64,000 bases of DNA. Source: Streptomyces sp. Go-475. Lineage in GTDB: Bacteria > Actinomycetota > Actinomycetes > Streptomycetales > Streptomycetaceae. Below the pieces are notes generated by a model. It was not told where the DNA came from, did no database searches, and was given only the letters and a program-made list of their open reading frames with translations. Where the stretch lies: positions 5,809,501 through 5,873,500 of the forward strand of contig NZ_CP026121.1 of NCBI RefSeq assembly GCF_003330845.1. Direction: 5' to 3'. The position numbers were made by a program, and so were the translations under genes. Shown here piece after piece: positions 20,794-29,883 of this stretch (within the stretch, counting starts at the first letter, position 1; every line of letters starts with the position of its first letter).

Positions 20794-22254
20794 TCACCGC
20801 GACGCGAGCACCGCCTCCATCACCGCCCGCGCGATCGGCGCCGCGTCCCCGCCGCCGCTGATGTTCCGCCGCTCCGCCTCCGCGTCCTCCACGACCACCG
20901 CGACCGCCACCCGCGGCGCGAGGTCCCGTTCGCCCTGGGCCCAGGAGATGAACCAGGCGTAGGGCGTGCCGGAGTTGCGGCGGCCGTGCTGGGCCGTGCC
21001 GGTCTTGCCGCCCACCTTGGAGCCGCGGATCGCGGCCCGCCATCCGGTGCCGTCCTCGACCACCTCCCGCATCAGCGCCCGCAGCCGGACCGCGGTCGAG
21101 GGGTACATCGCCTGGCGCACCGCGCGCGAACCGGCCGTCGCGAGGATGCTGCCGCCCGGCCGGGTCGTGCGCTCCACCAGGTACGGCTCCCGCACCTGAC
21201 CGCCGTTGGCGACGGCCGCCGCGACCATCGCCATCTGCAGCGGCGTGGCCCGGGTGTTGTACTGGCCGATCGACGACAGCCCGAGCTGCGCCCGGTCGAG
21301 CGAGGTGTCGAAGGTGGAGCGGGCCACCGGGAACGGGACGCGCAGGGCCGGGTTGTTGAAGCCGAAGGCGCGGGCGGTGGCCGTCATGTCCGGCGCGCCG
21401 ACCGCCACGCCGAGCCTGGCGAACACCGTGTTGCAGGAGAGGGTGAAGGCCTCCCGTACGGAGGCGTTCCGGCAGCCCCGGGACGCGTTCGTCAGACGGG
21501 TCCGCGTGCCGGGCAGGGTGTACGGGTCGGGGGAGTCGGTCGGCGCGTCGAGGTCCGTGACCACACCGGCGTCCAGCGCGGCGGCCAGGGTGACGACCTT
21601 GAAGGTGGAGCCCGGCGGATACGTCTGCCGGATCGCCCGGTTGAGCATCGGCCGGTCCCGGTCGGCGTTCAGCCGCCGCCACGCCTCGGCCGCCGCAGGA
21701 CCGTTCCCGGACAGCGGCTGGGGGTCGTAGGACGGGCGGGACACCAGCGCCAGGATGCGGCCCGTCGACGGTTCCACGGCCGCGACCGCGCCCTTGAGCC
21801 CGGCGAGCCCCTCGTACGCCGCCCGCTGCGCGGCCGGGTCGAGGGTGGTGACGACGTCCCCGCCGGAGTTCCGCGCCCGCGTGAAGTCGTTCCACAGCGG
21901 GAACGGCGCGAGCATCGGGTCCGAGCCGGACAGGATGCCGTCCTCGCTGTGCTCCAGCAGCGTCGTCCCGTACAGCTGGGAGGCGAAGCCGGTGACCGGG
22001 GCGTACAACGGGCCGTCGGTGTAGGTGCGTTCGTAGCGCAGGTGCTCCCGGGTGTCCTTGGAGCCGGTGACGGGCCGACCGCCGACCAGGATGTCGCCGC
22101 GCGGCTGCTCGTAGCGGGCGATGTCCGGGCGGCGGTTGGCCGGGTTGCGGTCGTAGGCGGGGGCCTGGACGACCTGGACGCGGGCGGCGTTGACCAGCAG
22201 GGCCACCAGCAGCAGGGCGCAGAAGAAACCGGCGTGCCGGATGTGCCGGGTCAC
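20794..22254 (-). CDS. pbpA: Class B penicillin-binding protein PbpA
   Basis: A 486-residue peptidoglycan transpeptidase anchored by one N-terminal helix (residues about 9-24). The dimerisation/pedestal region spans about 30-155, then the transpeptidase domain with the active-site Ser216 in STFK, SCN near 288 and KTGTAQ near 426. It cross-links stem peptides outside the membrane together with the SEDS glycosyltransferase encoded directly upstream. The GTG start overlaps that gene's stop as GTGA. The order rodA-pbpA without further cell-wall genes is the conserved actinobacterial arrangement. Confidence 0.95.
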   Translation of the reverse strand: MTRHIRHAGFFCALLLVALLVNAARVQVVQAPAYDRNPANRRPDIARYEQPRGDILVGGRPVTGSKDTREHLRYERTYTDGPLYAPVTGFASQLYGTTLLEHSEDGILSGSDPMLAPFPLWNDFTRARNSGGDVVTTLDPAAQRAAYEGLAGLKGAVAAVEPSTGRILALVSRPSYDPQPLSGNGPAAAEAWRRLNADRDRPMLNRAIRQTYPPGSTFKVVTLAAALDAGVVTDLDAPTDSPDPYTLPGTRTRLTNASRGCRNASVREAFTLSCNTVFARLGVAVGAPDMTATARAFGFNNPALRVPFPVARSTFDTSLDRAQLGLSSIGQYNTRATPLQMAMVAAAVANGGQVREPYLVERTTRPGGSILATAGSRAVRQAMYPSTAVRLRALMREVVEDGTGWRAAIRGSKVGGKTGTAQHGRRNSGTPYAWFISWAQGERDLAPRVAVAVVVEDAEAERRNISGGGDAAPIARAVMEAVLASR

Positions 22255-23615
22255 CGGCCGTCCTGCCCGTCGTGCTGACGCCGGGCCGAGTCGCTCACCC
22301 GGACCAGCAGCGCCACGATCGCCCAGTTGGTGACGACCGAGGAGCCGCCCTGCGCCAGGAACGGCATCGCCATGCCCGTCAGCGGGATCAGCCCGGTCAC
22401 CCCGCCCGCGATGACGAACACCTGGAGCGCCACGAGCGAGGCGAGCCCGACGGCGAGCAGCCGGCCGAACGGCTCGCGCAGCGCGAGGCCCGCCCGGTAG
22501 CCGCGCTCCACCAGCAGGCCGTAGAGGAGGAACACGGCGGACAGACCCGCGAAGCCCAGTTCCTCGCCCGCCGTGGCCAGGATGAAGTCCGACTTCACGG
22601 CGAAGCCGATGAGGACCGAGTGGCCGAGCCCGAGGCCCGTGCCGAGGAGGCCGCCCTCGGCGAAGGCGAACAGCGACTGGGCGAGCTGGTTGGCGCCCTC
22701 GCCCGCCTCGATCGAGGCGAAGGGGTGCAGCCACGTCTCGATCCTGCCGTGCACGTGCGGCTCCAGCCGGCCGACGGCGACCGCGCCCAGCGCCGCCAGC
22801 AGCAGTCCCACGGCGATCCAGCCGGTGCGGCCGGTGGCGACGTAGAGCAGGACCACGAACAGGCCGAAGAAGAGCAGCGAGGTGCCGAGGTCGCGTTCCA
22901 GGATCAGGACGCCGACGCTCACCAGCCAGACGGCGACGATCGGGCCGAGGACCCGGCCGGTGGGCAGCTGGAGCCTCCAGACGCGGCGCCCTGTGTAGGC
23001 GAGGGCGTTGCGGTTCGCCGCCAGGTACGCGGCGAAGAACACCGCCAGCAGCACCTTCGCGAACTCGCCCGGCTGGATGGAGAACCCGGCGACCCGGATC
23101 CAGATGCGGGCCCCGTTCACCGCCGGGAACAGGATCGGCAGGGTGAGCAGCACCAGCGCGGCGGCCACGCACACGTAGGTGTAGCGCTGGAGCACGCGGT
23201 GGTCGCGCAGGACCAGGACGACCAGGATGAACAGCGCCACGCCCAGCGTCGACCACACCAGTTGGGCCGGTGCCGCCCGGTCGCCCGGGGTCTCCAGGTC
23301 GAGCCGGTAGATGAGCACCAGGCCGAGCCCGTTGAGCAGCACGCCGATCGGCAGCAGCAGGGGGTCGGCGTGCGGGGCCCGCAGGCGCACCGCCAGATGG
23401 GCCAGCAGCGCGAGCACGCCGAGCCCCGCGCCGTAGCCGGCGGCACCGGGCGGGACGGTGCCGTTCCGGGCGAGGCCCACGGCGCAGTAGCCGTACACCG
23501 ACAGCAGGACGGCGAGGACGATGAGGGCGAGTTCGATGCCCCGGCGCCGGGGGAGGCGGCGGACGGCGGGCGCGGGCGGGTCCGCCGTCGCCACGGTGAT
23601 TCCGGCCTTGCTCAT
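22251..23615 (-). CDS. rodA: SEDS-family peptidoglycan glycosyltransferase RodA/FtsW
   Basis: A 454-residue polytopic protein with about ten transmembrane helices. The SEDS hallmarks are ERDLGTSLLFFGLFVVL (with the functionally essential Asp), HSVLIGFAVKSDFILATAGEELGF and the C-terminal PLTGMAMPFLAQGGSS, followed by VVTNWAIVALLVRVSD. It polymerises lipid II into glycan strands and pairs with PbpA. The ATG at 23615 follows a short Pro-rich lead. The coupling with pbpA supports a fixed enzyme pair. Confidence 0.94.
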   Translation of the reverse strand: MSKAGITVATADPPAPAVRRLPRRRGIELALIVLAVLLSVYGYCAVGLARNGTVPPGAAGYGAGLGVLALLAHLAVRLRAPHADPLLLPIGVLLNGLGLVLIYRLDLETPGDRAAPAQLVWSTLGVALFILVVLVLRDHRVLQRYTYVCVAAALVLLTLPILFPAVNGARIWIRVAGFSIQPGEFAKVLLAVFFAAYLAANRNALAYTGRRVWRLQLPTGRVLGPIVAVWLVSVGVLILERDLGTSLLFFGLFVVLLYVATGRTGWIAVGLLLAALGAVAVGRLEPHVHGRIETWLHPFASIEAGEGANQLAQSLFAFAEGGLLGTGLGLGHSVLIGFAVKSDFILATAGEELGFAGLSAVFLLYGLLVERGYRAGLALREPFGRLLAVGLASLVALQVFVIAGGVTGLIPLTGMAMPFLAQGGSSVVTNWAIVALLVRVSDSARRQHDGQDGR

Positions 23616-23665
23616 GTCCGGAACCTACCCAAACAGTGCGTCTTGTGTGCCTTTGGGATCGAGTT

Positions 23666-24076
23666 TCAGCACCAGCGTGGCGCGGGGCCGATGTTGTCGA
23701 TGTAGCGGGCGGCGCCCCAGGCCCAGGTGCCGTCCGTCAGGAGGTACCAGAGCGGGTTGCCCTTCACGGTCTCGCCGCCGGTCTTGCAGAAGATCCTGAC
23801 GATGTCGCCCTTGTGGGCGTACCGGATGATCTGCGAGCCGCGGTTCGGGGCGCTGCGCAGCGCCAGGGTGTTCGCCGTGACGACGCCCTTGAAGAGGTGC
23901 TTCCCGTGGTGGCCGTGGTGGTCGCCGTTGCCGCCGGCGGGGTCGTGGTGGTGGTTGCCGTTGCCGCCGGCCGGGTCCCAGTCGTCGTGCGCGGCGGCGG
24001 TGGCGGGTGTGACGGCGGCCGCGGCGGCGAGGAGCCCGGCGGCGGTGGCTATGGAGAGGCGGGAGCGCAGGGACAT
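23666..24076 (-). CDS. Secreted SH3-like small protein
   Basis: A 136-residue exported protein. A signal peptide (SLRSRLSIATAAGLLAAAAA, cleaved near TAAAHDD) leads to a His/Gly/Asp-rich stretch with two copies of DPAGGNG, then a bacterial SH3 fold (NTLALRSAPNRGSQIIRYAH, IFCKTG, LWYLLTDGTWAWGAARYIDN). Such domains bind cell wall, and the His cluster could bind metal. GGAGG lies 8 nt before the ATG at 24076. Confidence 0.8.
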   Translation of the reverse strand: MSLRSRLSIATAAGLLAAAAAVTPATAAAHDDWDPAGGNGNHHHDPAGGNGDHHGHHGKHLFKGVVTANTLALRSAPNRGSQIIRYAHKGDIVRIFCKTGGETVKGNPLWYLLTDGTWAWGAARYIDNIGPAPRWC

Positions 24077-24190
24077 GGGGATGACCTCCATGTGGGGGCG
24101 GAAGGTGCCGAAGCTGACTAATCGCCACATTAGGAGCGCTCTCCGGGGGCCGCCCCTCACAGTGGGCCATAGGAGGAGCGGCCCGGGCCC

Positions 24191-25444
24191 TCAGCCCGCC
24201 GCCAGTTCCAGGGTCGCCACGGCCCCGCCGTCCGGCGCGTTCGCGAACTCCAGCCGCGCCCCCAGCACCTCCGCCTGCCCCCGCGCGATGGTCAGCCCCA
24301 GCCCGTGCCCCCGGGCACCGCCCTCCGTACGGAACCGCTGCGGCCCGTGCGTCACCAGGTACTCCGGAAAGCCGTCCCCATGGTCGCGAACCGTCACCAC
24401 CGGCCCGTCCACGGTCAGCACCACCGGCCCCCGGCCGTGCTTGTGCGCGTTCGCCACCAGGTTCCCCAGCACCCGCTCCAGCCGCCGCCGGTCCGTCTCC
24501 ACTCGCACGTCCCGCACGACGACGACCTCCGTGCCGCTCCCAGACGCGCGCACCACCCGCTCGGCCAGCGGACCCAACTGCTCGGTGTCCAGCTCCAGCC
24601 GCTCCCGCCCGGTGTCCAGCCGGGAGATCTCCAGCAGGTCCTCGGTGAGGGTGCGCAGCGCCGCCACCCGATCCCGCACCAGCTCGGTCGGACGGCCCGG
24701 CGGCAGCAGCTCGGCCGCCGCGTGCAGCCCCGTCAGCGGCGTGCGCAGCTCATGGGCGACGTCCGCGGTGAACCGCTGCTCGGCGAGCAGTTTGCCCTGC
24801 AACGACGACGCCATGGAGTCCAGCGCGGCGGCGACCGCGGCCACCTCGTCCTGCGGGCGCGCCGGGGCCCTGGTCCGCGGATCCGCGCGGGGGTCGTTCA
24901 CGCGCGCGTCCAGGTCGCCCGCGCTGATCCGCCGGGCCACCCGTGCCGTGGTGTGCAGCCGCCGCGTCACCCGCGTCACCGCGAACGCGCCGACCAGCAG
25001 CGTCGCCCCGATCGCCAGCCCCGACGACCACAGGATCGCCCGGTCCAGGCCCGCGATGGTGCGCGCCTGCTGCGAGTAGTCGACCGCCACGGCCAGCGCC
25101 CGGTCACCGTCGGCCGGCCCCGCCGCCCACATCGTGGGGCGCCCCGCGTAGTCGGCGACCATCGTGCCCCGGTCCCCGGCCACCGCCAGCTCCCGCAGTT
25201 GCCGCGGCAGCCCCGGCGGATCCACCCCGGCGCCCCGCCGGAGCGTGTCCCCGGCCTCGTACCGCTCGGCCGCCTGCGTCAGCCGTTGCAGCGCCTGGTC
25301 CCGGGCCTGGCCGACGGTCTGGTTGGTCACCTGCACGTGCACCAGGACGCCGAGCAGGGCGGCCAGCGCGCAGCACATCACCGTGATGAAGGCGGCGGCC
25401 TTCACGGCGAGCGTCCCGGACCACTGGGGGAGCCTGCGCCTCAT
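24191..25444 (-). CDS. Membrane sensor histidine kinase (orphan)
   Basis: A 417-residue two-transmembrane sensor kinase (helices about 12-36 and 145-168) flanking an extracytoplasmic domain of about 110 residues. Then come HAMP, the H-box FTADVAHELRTPLTGLHAA, and HATPase motifs NLVANAHKHGRGP, VRDHGDGFP and GHGLGLTIARG. No response regulator gene is adjacent. Its ATG overlaps the stop of the upstream lipoprotein gene. The lipoprotein-kinase pairing resembles the CseA-CseC part of the Streptomyces cell-envelope stress system, but a CseB-like regulator and sigma factor are absent here. Confidence 0.88.
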   Translation of the reverse strand: MRRRLPQWSGTLAVKAAAFITVMCCALAALLGVLVHVQVTNQTVGQARDQALQRLTQAAERYEAGDTLRRGAGVDPPGLPRQLRELAVAGDRGTMVADYAGRPTMWAAGPADGDRALAVAVDYSQQARTIAGLDRAILWSSGLAIGATLLVGAFAVTRVTRRLHTTARVARRISAGDLDARVNDPRADPRTRAPARPQDEVAAVAAALDSMASSLQGKLLAEQRFTADVAHELRTPLTGLHAAAELLPPGRPTELVRDRVAALRTLTEDLLEISRLDTGRERLELDTEQLGPLAERVVRASGSGTEVVVVRDVRVETDRRRLERVLGNLVANAHKHGRGPVVLTVDGPVVTVRDHGDGFPEYLVTHGPQRFRTEGGARGHGLGLTIARGQAEVLGARLEFANAPDGGAVATLELAAG

Positions 25445-26181
25445 CGGGTGTCCGCCGAAGGGGAGAGCGAGGGGGACGCCGACGGGCGCGGGGCGTGGGT
25501 GCGCGGGCCGGTGCGCAGCATCTCGTCGTGGGTGAGGAGCATGGCCCGCTGGTCCCGGTCCCAGGTCCACTGGAGGCGGTACTCGTAGCCGGCGACCTCC
25601 GACGGCGAGCGGATGACGAGGGAGCGCCCGGCCAGCTCGACACCGCTGAGCGCGTCCTCCCAGGTCATCACCTGCACCAGCCGGTGCTTCTCGACGGTGT
25701 ACACGCGCACCGCGGTCGTCTTCCCGGGCAGCAGGCGGAAGCCCAGCGTCAGGTCGTCGCGCCCGTCGCCGGTCAGGTCCCGGTAGTACGGCCTGAGGAC
25801 CGGGCACTTCCCGTGCTCCGGCCCCTTCGCGCAGTCGGCCATCCGCCGCTTCGTGTCCCGGTAGGGCGCCTTCGCCCCGTCGTAGTCGCCGGGACTCGCG
25901 GCGATCTCGGCCCGGACGATCCCGACCGGGTCCACCCGGCGGATGTCGTCGCCGGCGGGGACCTTTACCCCCTTGACCACCTCGGTGTTCACCTCGCCGA
26001 TCTCGAAGGCCGGGCTCGACGCCGGTGTCAGCTCCGGCCAGAGCCGGGCCGGACCGACCGCCGTCGGGGTCGGCCCGGCGCCCTCCAGACCGCCGGCGTC
26101 CCCGCAGCCCACGGCGGTCGCCAGCAACAGGACGACGGCCGCGGCGCGGCGGGCTGCCTTTCCAGGGCGGCTGAGGGGCAC
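25441..26181 (-). CDS. Lipoprotein coupled to the sensor kinase
   Basis: A 246-residue lipoprotein. The signal sequence ends in the lipobox ATAVGC (Cys near residue 26). The mature part contains YYRDLTGDGRDDLTLGFRL, which looks like an FG-GAP/calcium-loop repeat, and ends in a Pro/Ser-rich tail. Overlap with the kinase start (ATGA) suggests it modulates the kinase from the outer face of the membrane, as CseA does for CseC. The GTG start at 26181 is used. Confidence 0.78.
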   Translation of the reverse strand: MPLSRPGKAARRAAAVVLLLATAVGCGDAGGLEGAGPTPTAVGPARLWPELTPASSPAFEIGEVNTEVVKGVKVPAGDDIRRVDPVGIVRAEIAASPGDYDGAKAPYRDTKRRMADCAKGPEHGKCPVLRPYYRDLTGDGRDDLTLGFRLLPGKTTAVRVYTVEKHRLVQVMTWEDALSGVELAGRSLVIRSPSEVAGYEYRLQWTWDRDQRAMLLTHDEMLRTGPRTHAPRPSASPSLSPSADTR

Positions 26182-26347
26182 TGCACTCCTGCGGTTCGTG
26201 GGTCGTCACGCGGCTCGGGCGCGACCGCCGGCCGCGTACACCTTATTCGCGGGGACGTCCCATTTGCGCGAGAGGGCGGTCGGGTGGGGGCGTGTGCCGT
26301 GCTGCTCGGTGAGCGCCCTCCGTGCCGCTGGGCGGGCCGCTGCCGTG

Positions 26348-26851
26348 TCACTCGGTGAGTTCCTCCAGCAGCCGGGCCGTGGACAGACCGGCGCGCAGGT
26401 ACTCGACGAACAGGTCGTTGTGCAGCGCCCAGGGCGAGCGGCGGTCCCGGATCAGCCGGATCGCCGCGTCGGCGGAGCTGCCCCGGTGGATCAGCGCGTG
26501 CGCCACGACGAGGCCGGAGCGGTTGTACCCGTGGTAGCAGCGGACCAGGACCCGGCGCCCCTCGTCCAGCGCCTCGCACGCGGCCTCGGCGAGCCGGATC
26601 ACCCCGGCCAGCTGCGTCCCGTCCAGGGGCCCGTCGGGGATCGGCCAGACGTGGTGCCGGACGCCGGGATCGGGGCCGTGCCCCGGCAGCCGGAGCAGCG
26701 TCTGCACGAGATCGAACTCGTCCCGTACGACCGCGAACTCCGGATGGCCCAAGGCTCCCGTGTACTCGTGGCCGCCCATCCACAGGCCGGGGGCGACCTC
26801 GCTCCACGGGCTCTCGGGAGCCGGCACGTCAGGTTTCCTGCGGGTACGCAA
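26348..26851 (-). CDS. Dual-specificity/tyrosine protein phosphatase
   Basis: A 167-residue cysteine phosphatase. The active-site loop VRCYHGYNRSGLV contains the C-x5-R signature, and the general-acid Asp is probably in WPIPDGPLD about 45 residues earlier. It would hydrolyse phosphotyrosine or similar esters in the cytoplasm. The TTG at 26851 is chosen because GGGGAGG lies 6 nt upstream, which removes about 41 uncharacteristic residues of the longer frame. Confidence 0.82.
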   Translation of the reverse strand: MRTRRKPDVPAPESPWSEVAPGLWMGGHEYTGALGHPEFAVVRDEFDLVQTLLRLPGHGPDPGVRHHVWPIPDGPLDGTQLAGVIRLAEAACEALDEGRRVLVRCYHGYNRSGLVVAHALIHRGSSADAAIRLIRDRRSPWALHNDLFVEYLRAGLSTARLLEELTE

Positions 26852-26972
26852 CGGAGCCTCCCCACCATCACCGCCCGAAGGGTCCGCCGGGCAGGCCCAA
26901 CTCCTCTCAAAGGTAGCCGGGTTCTTGCCCCCGCAGCACCCCGCCTGTTCCCATGGTCGGGGGTGATGGTGC

Positions 26973-27776
26973 ATGGACGGACTGCGTGTCGTGCCGGCCT
27001 GGCGGCACGGTCAGGAGCGGCTGTACGTCTGCCTCCCGGACGGCAGGAACATCGCCTGGTACGACCGTGAGGCGGCCCGGGTCAACCTGCTCGGCGAGGA
27101 CCGCGAGGACGAGGTGCTCCGGGCCCTCGGGCCCTTCATCACCGGCCCCGTGACGGTGGGGCCGCCCCCCGTGCCGACCTCCGCCGAACTCGCCCGCCTG
27201 GCCCTCCACCCCGACGACGACCTGGCCCCCAACCGCCCCGGCGAGGCCCTCCTCGTCGCCCTCGACCGCGATCCGGGCCCGGCCCGCCGGCTGCGCGCCG
27301 ACCCGCGCCGCCGGGCCCTGGAGGCCGAACAGGCGGTCGGGGACGCCCTGGACCGCCTGGACGGCGCGGGCTGGCACGCCCTGCACTCCGTCCCGCTCCC
27401 CGGCGGCGACCGCGTCCACCACCTGCTGATCGGCCCCGGCGGGCTGTTCGCCGTGCACACGCTGTACGCGCGCAGGCAGCGGGTGACGGTCGCCGACCCC
27501 CTGGTCACCCTGGGCCGCCGCGACCCGTACCCCCTGCTGCGCCGCGTCCGCTCCGACGCCGCCCGCGCCTCCTACGCCCTGACCGCGGAGGTCCGTCCCG
27601 TGCTCGCCCTGGTCGGCCCGGCGAGGGTGTCGATCCCGGCCCCGCCCCGCGAGGTCCGCGTCCTGACCGACACGGACCTGGAGGCCCTGTCCCACCAGGG
27701 CGGCGTCCTGAAACCGGCGGACGTCGAGGCCCTCCACGCGATGGCCCGCGACCGGAGCACGTGGGGGAGGGTTTGA
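26973..27776 (+). CDS. NERD-domain (nuclease-related) protein
   Basis: A 267-residue protein. Residues about 95-210 fit the NERD domain: an alpha-helix RALEAEQAVGDALDRL, then WHALHSVPLPGGDRVHHLLI and GPGGLFAVHTLYARRQRV. The latter places the usual D-x(n)-Q/H-x-K-like residues of a degenerate PD-(D/E)xK core. The N-terminal 90 residues are unrelated. Its role is unknown. It sits next to the end-joining genes, which hints at DNA metabolism but proves nothing. Confidence 0.72.
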   Translation: MDGLRVVPAWRHGQERLYVCLPDGRNIAWYDREAARVNLLGEDREDEVLRALGPFITGPVTVGPPPVPTSAELARLALHPDDDLAPNRPGEALLVALDRDPGPARRLRADPRRRALEAEQAVGDALDRLDGAGWHALHSVPLPGGDRVHHLLIGPGGLFAVHTLYARRQRVTVADPLVTLGRRDPYPLLRRVRSDAARASYALTAEVRPVLALVGPARVSIPAPPREVRVLTDTDLEALSHQGGVLKPADVEALHAMARDRSTWGRV

Positions 27777-27780
27777 GGCG

Positions 27781-27816
27781 GGGGCCTGTCCGGATATCCC
27801 CCCGGACTGGGGCCCC
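27781..27816. terminator. Hairpin between convergent NERD and ligD genes
   Basis: GGGGCC-T-GTCCGG pairs with CCGGAC-TGG-GGCCCC around an 8-nt loop, 5 nt after the NERD gene stop. Its position between convergent genes suggests a bidirectional terminator. Confidence 0.5.
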
Positions 27817-27874
27817 GGGTACGCGGTAACCCCCGTCCAGCACCTCCGACCCGGCCCGGGCCCCCGGCCCAGAG

Positions 27875-28756
27875 CTACGGCAGCCGCCCCGCCCGCCCCC
27901 CGTCCAGCAGGGGAGCCAGCAGGTCGCCGTAGTCCTGCACCCGGGGAGCGATGTCCCGCGCGTGGAAGTCCAGGCGTCCGGGCGCGCCGCAGTCCTCGAC
28001 CTCCTCCCAGGTCACGGGCGCCGAGACGGTCGGCTCGGGGCGGGCCCGCAGCGTGTACGGGGTCGCCGTGGTCTTGCGGGCGGCGTTCTGGCTCCAGTCG
28101 ACGAAGACCTTCCCGGGCCGCAGACTCCTGGTCATGCGGTGCAGCGCCAGGCGGGGCATGGCCTTCTCCGCCTCGACGGCCAGCTCCTTGGCGTACTCGG
28201 ACACCCGCTCGGAGGACGCCCCGCGCACGGCGGCGAGCAGATGCAGGCCCTTCGACCCGGAGGTCTTGGCATAGGCCTCGATGCCGTCCGCCGCCAGCCG
28301 TTCCCGCAGCCACAGCGCGACCTCGCAGCACTGCACGATGCTCGCCGGCGCCCCCGGATCGAGGTCGAAGACGATCCGGTCGGCCTCGTCCGGCGTGCCG
28401 ACCAGCCACTGGTGGGTGTGGAACTCGGCGACGAGGTTGGCCGCCCACATCAGGCTCGGCAGATCCTGCACCAGCACCATCCGCGACGGCCCCTCCACCC
28501 GCGGCACCTCGGCGGTGGTGACCCACTCGGGCGTACCCGGCGGCACGTTCTTCGTGAAGAACACCTGCCCGTCCGGCCCGTCCGGATACCGCAGGAAGGA
28601 CACCGCCCGGTCGCGCAGATGCGGCAGCAGGACCTCGGCGACGGTCGCGTAGTAGTGCAGCACCTCGCCCTTGGTGAAGCCGGTGGCGGGATACAGCACC
28701 TTCTCCAGATTGCTGAGCGGGAGCCGTCGCCCCTCCACCACTGTGATAGGCGCCAT
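27875..28756 (-). CDS. ligD: LigD-type polymerase/primase for end joining
   Basis: A 293-residue stand-alone LigD polymerase domain (archaeo-eukaryotic primase fold). Motif I is the metal-binding pair in DRIVFDLDPG (DLD). SGSKGLHLLAAV is motif II with the catalytic Ser/His. FVDWSQN is motif III. The start ATGGCGCCTATC at 28756 leads directly to the conserved LSNLEKVLYP. It fills and extends broken ends during non-homologous end joining. It is divergent from ku across 63 nt. Nuclease and ligase domains are not fused to it. Confidence 0.92.
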   Translation of the reverse strand: MAPITVVEGRRLPLSNLEKVLYPATGFTKGEVLHYYATVAEVLLPHLRDRAVSFLRYPDGPDGQVFFTKNVPPGTPEWVTTAEVPRVEGPSRMVLVQDLPSLMWAANLVAEFHTHQWLVGTPDEADRIVFDLDPGAPASIVQCCEVALWLRERLAADGIEAYAKTSGSKGLHLLAAVRGASSERVSEYAKELAVEAEKAMPRLALHRMTRSLRPGKVFVDWSQNAARKTTATPYTLRARPEPTVSAPVTWEEVEDCGAPGRLDFHARDIAPRVQDYGDLLAPLLDGGRAGRLP

Positions 28757-28819
28757 ACGATAAGAATCCCACGCAAACCGTGACGAACACTCCCGAGCGT
28801 GACCGGAAGGGTGCTGCAC

Positions 28820-29848
28820 GTGAGATCCATATGGAACGGCGCCATCTCGTTCGGCCTGGTCAGCATTCCGATCAAGCTGGTGAACGCCACCGAGAGCCAC
28901 TCGATCTCCTTCCGCCAGATCCACACCGAGGACGGCGGCCGCATCCGCTACCGCAAGTTCTGTGAACTGGAGGACCGCGAGGTCACCCAGGGGGAGATCG
29001 GCAAGGGCTACGAGGACGCGGACGGCACGATCATCCCGATCACCGAGGAGGATCTGTCCAGCCTGCCCATCCCGACGGCCAAGACGATCGAGATCGTCGC
29101 CTTCGTGCCGGCCGACCGGATCGACCCGCTCCAGATGGACGCCGCGTACTACCTCCAGGCGAGCGGCGCCCCCGCGGCGAAGCCCTACACCCTGCTCCGG
29201 GAGGCGCTCAAGCGCAGCAACAAGGTGGCCATCGCCAAGTTCGCCCTGCGCGGCCGGGAGCGCCTCGGCATGCTCCGCGTGGTCGGCGACGCCATCGCGA
29301 TGCACGGCCTGCTCTGGCCGGACGAGGTCCGCGCCCCCGAGGGCGTGGCCCCCGACACGAACGTCACGGTCCGCGACAAGGAACTGGACCTCGCCGACGC
29401 GCTGATGGACACCCTGGGCGAGGTCGACCTGGAGGACCTGCACGACGAGTACCGCGAGGCCGTGGAGGAGGTCATCGCCGCGAAGGCCGCCGGCGAGGCC
29501 CCGCCGCAGGCCCCGGAGCCGGCCGCCGGCGGCAAGGTCCTGGACCTGATGGCGGCCCTGGAGAACAGCGTCCGCGCGGCCCGCGAGTCCCGCGGCGAGG
29601 AGGCCGGGGACCACGCCGAGGTCCAGCCGCTGCCGCAGCGCAAGACGTCCCGCGCGGCCCCCAAGCAGACCGGCGGCAAGAAGTCGACGTCCACGGCGAA
29701 GAAGACGGCGGCCAAGAAGGCGGCGGCGAAGAAGACGACCGCCAAGTCGGCGCAGGGGACGAAGAAGACGGCCGCGAAGAGCACCGCCAAGAGCACCGCG
29801 AAGAAGACGACGGCGAAGAAGTCGACGCCCCGCAAGCGCTCGGCCTGA
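28820..29848 (+). CDS. ku: Ku end-binding protein with histone-like tail
   Basis: A 342-residue Ku homodimer subunit that threads onto double-strand DNA ends and recruits LigD. The Ku core (about 1-255) begins SIWNGAISFGLVSIPIKLVN and contains KPYTLLREALKRSNKVAIAK. The C-terminal 75 residues are a Lys/Ala/Thr-rich tail (KKTAAKKAAAKKTTAK) of the histone H1 type known from other actinobacterial Ku proteins, where it aids DNA binding. The GTG at 28820 follows GGAAGG. Confidence 0.95.
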   Translation: MRSIWNGAISFGLVSIPIKLVNATESHSISFRQIHTEDGGRIRYRKFCELEDREVTQGEIGKGYEDADGTIIPITEEDLSSLPIPTAKTIEIVAFVPADRIDPLQMDAAYYLQASGAPAAKPYTLLREALKRSNKVAIAKFALRGRERLGMLRVVGDAIAMHGLLWPDEVRAPEGVAPDTNVTVRDKELDLADALMDTLGEVDLEDLHDEYREAVEEVIAAKAAGEAPPQAPEPAAGGKVLDLMAALENSVRAARESRGEEAGDHAEVQPLPQRKTSRAAPKQTGGKKSTSTAKKTAAKKAAAKKTTAKSAQGTKKTAAKSTAKSTAKKTTAKKSTPRKRSA

Positions 29849-29849
29849 C

Positions 29850-29878
29850 CCCCGCCGCGGCACCGGAACCGCGAGGGG
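29850..29878. terminator. Probable hairpin between ku and the cupin regulator
   Basis: CCCC-GCC-GCGG can pair with CCGC-GA-GGGG across an 8-nt loop, directly after the ku stop and before the convergent gene's stop. The internal mismatch makes it weaker than the other terminators listed. Confidence 0.4.
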
Positions 29879-29883
29879 CGTGC

